7,811 bases of DNA, from the NCBI GenBank assembly GCA_023452965.1, contig JAEXUU010000148.1, forward strand, positions 1-7,811. The letters are read 5' to 3'. Each line of letters begins with the position of its first letter. The first letter of the stretch is position 1. Source of the stretch: Pseudomonadota bacterium (GTDB taxonomy: Bacteria; Pseudomonadota; Alphaproteobacteria; Rhizobiales; Beijerinckiaceae). The position numbers and the translations under genes are program-made. This document shows, piece by piece, positions 7,121 through 7,811 of this stretch. The notes beneath the pieces were generated by a model. That model saw nothing but the letters and a program-made list of their open reading frames with translations. It was not told the DNA's origin and made no database searches.

Positions 7121-7811
7121 ATGAATTTCAAGACCCTCACCCGGGCCGGGATGGTCGGGATGGCGCTCGCGGCGGGCACCGTCGCGGCACTGGCGCAGAC
7201 CCCGCCCGCCGCTCCGGCCGCCGCAGCAGTCGCCAATAAGGGCGACACCGCATGGATGCTGGTGTCCTCGCTGCTCGTGCTGATGATGACCCTGCCGGGC
7301 CTCGCCCTGTTCTATGGCGGCCTCGCGCGCAGCAAGAACATGCTCTCGGTGATGAGCCACATCACCGCCACCGCCGCGATCATGATCATCATCTGGGTGG
7401 TCTATGGCTACAGCCTCGCCTTCACTGGCGGCGGCTCCCTGACCAGCTTCATCGGCGGCTTCTCGAAGGCCTTCCTCGCCGGGGTCAGCACCGAGACCAC
7501 GACCGACACCTTCACCAAGGGCGTGGTCATCCCCGAATACGTCTTCATCTGCTTCCAGATGACCTTCGCCATGATCACGCCGGCGCTGATCGTCGGCGGC
7601 TTCGTCGAGCGCATGAAGTTCTCGGCCTTGCTGCTCTTCGTCCTGCTCTGGGCGACGATCGTCTATTTCCCGATGGCCCACATGGTCTGGTTCTCGGAGG
7701 GCTATCTCTTCACCCTCGGCGCGCTCGATTTCGCCGGCGGCACGGTCGTCCACATCAATGCCGGCATCGCCGCGCTGGTCGGCGCGCTCGTCCTCGGCAA
7801 GCGCATCGGCT
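7121..7811 (+). CDS. amtB: Ammonium channel AmtB, 3'-truncated by window edge
   Basis: An inner-membrane trimeric ammonium/ammonia channel regulated by GlnK. The frame is open from the ATG to the last base: 230 codons, about half of a protein of roughly 430-470 residues. Residues 1-26 look like a cleaved signal peptide (Lys/Arg start, hydrophobic core, likely cut after ALA before Gln26), followed by an Ala/Pro-rich linker. Membrane segments are visible at about 45-67 (ending in LFYGGLAR), 75-101, 139-161, 167-189 and 205-225. Pore residues align with E. coli AmtB: Phe149 (F107), Trp190 (W148), Asp203 (D160) and His211 (H168). The stretch from DFAGG (203-207) through GKR (226-228) fits the ammonium transporter signature. 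It is cotranscribed with glnK, 29 bases upstream. The second pore histidine and C-terminal tail are outside the window. Confidence 0.97.
   Translation, partial: MNFKTLTRAGMVGMALAAGTVAALAQTPPAAPAAAAVANKGDTAWMLVSSLLVLMMTLPGLALFYGGLARSKNMLSVMSHITATAAIMIIIWVVYGYSLAFTGGGSLTSFIGGFSKAFLAGVSTETTTDTFTKGVVIPEYVFICFQMTFAMITPALIVGGFVERMKFSALLLFVLLWATIVYFPMAHMVWFSEGYLFTLGALDFAGGTVVHINAGIAALVGALVLGKRIG

Overview
This window reads as an ordinary chromosomal stretch from a GC-rich alphaproteobacterium, most likely of the Rhizobiales/Hyphomicrobiales. The grounds are the very large NAD-type glutamate dehydrogenase, the Cys-poor alphaproteobacterial form of the YcaR/Trm112-like protein, the UbiH-family gene next to tesB and glnK-amtB, and strong GC bias at third codon positions. 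A Bosea-like genus is possible, but this is only an impression. All six genes belong to well-known families. I found no mobile element, CRISPR array, tRNA, rRNA or unknown multi-gene system.

Layout: positions 1-3903 (+) hold the C-terminal four fifths of a giant NAD-dependent glutamate dehydrogenase; its 5' end lies outside the window. Twelve bases later, 3916-4128 (+) encodes a small Trm112/YcaR-like protein, probably on the same transcript. A short convergent gap with a near-perfect hairpin (4147-4168) separates it from a flavin monooxygenase of the ubiquinone-hydroxylase (UbiH/UbiF/COQ6) family at 4180-5433 (-). A 154-base divergent gap leads to tesB, acyl-CoA thioesterase II (5588-6454, +). 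A 298-base regulatory region follows. It carries a good sigma-54 type -24/-12 element (6637-6653) preceded by several inverted repeats. Next come glnK (PII signal protein, 6753-7091, +) and amtB (ammonium channel, 7121 to the window end, +, 3' truncated). amtB is open to the end of the window and was found by translating directly from its ribosome binding site.

Function: two parts concern nitrogen. Glutamate dehydrogenase works mainly in glutamate breakdown, releasing ammonium and 2-oxoglutarate. GlnK-AmtB senses and imports ammonium, with 2-oxoglutarate as a GlnK ligand. The sigma-54 element suggests NtrC-type nitrogen control of glnK-amtB. The genes between them (ubiquinone hydroxylation, thioester hydrolysis, Trm112-like) are housekeeping. 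From memory, tesB also lies beside glnK-amtB in enterobacteria, so that adjacency is old rather than new. The parts most worth a second look are the glnK upstream region and the convergent hairpin, not the coding genes.
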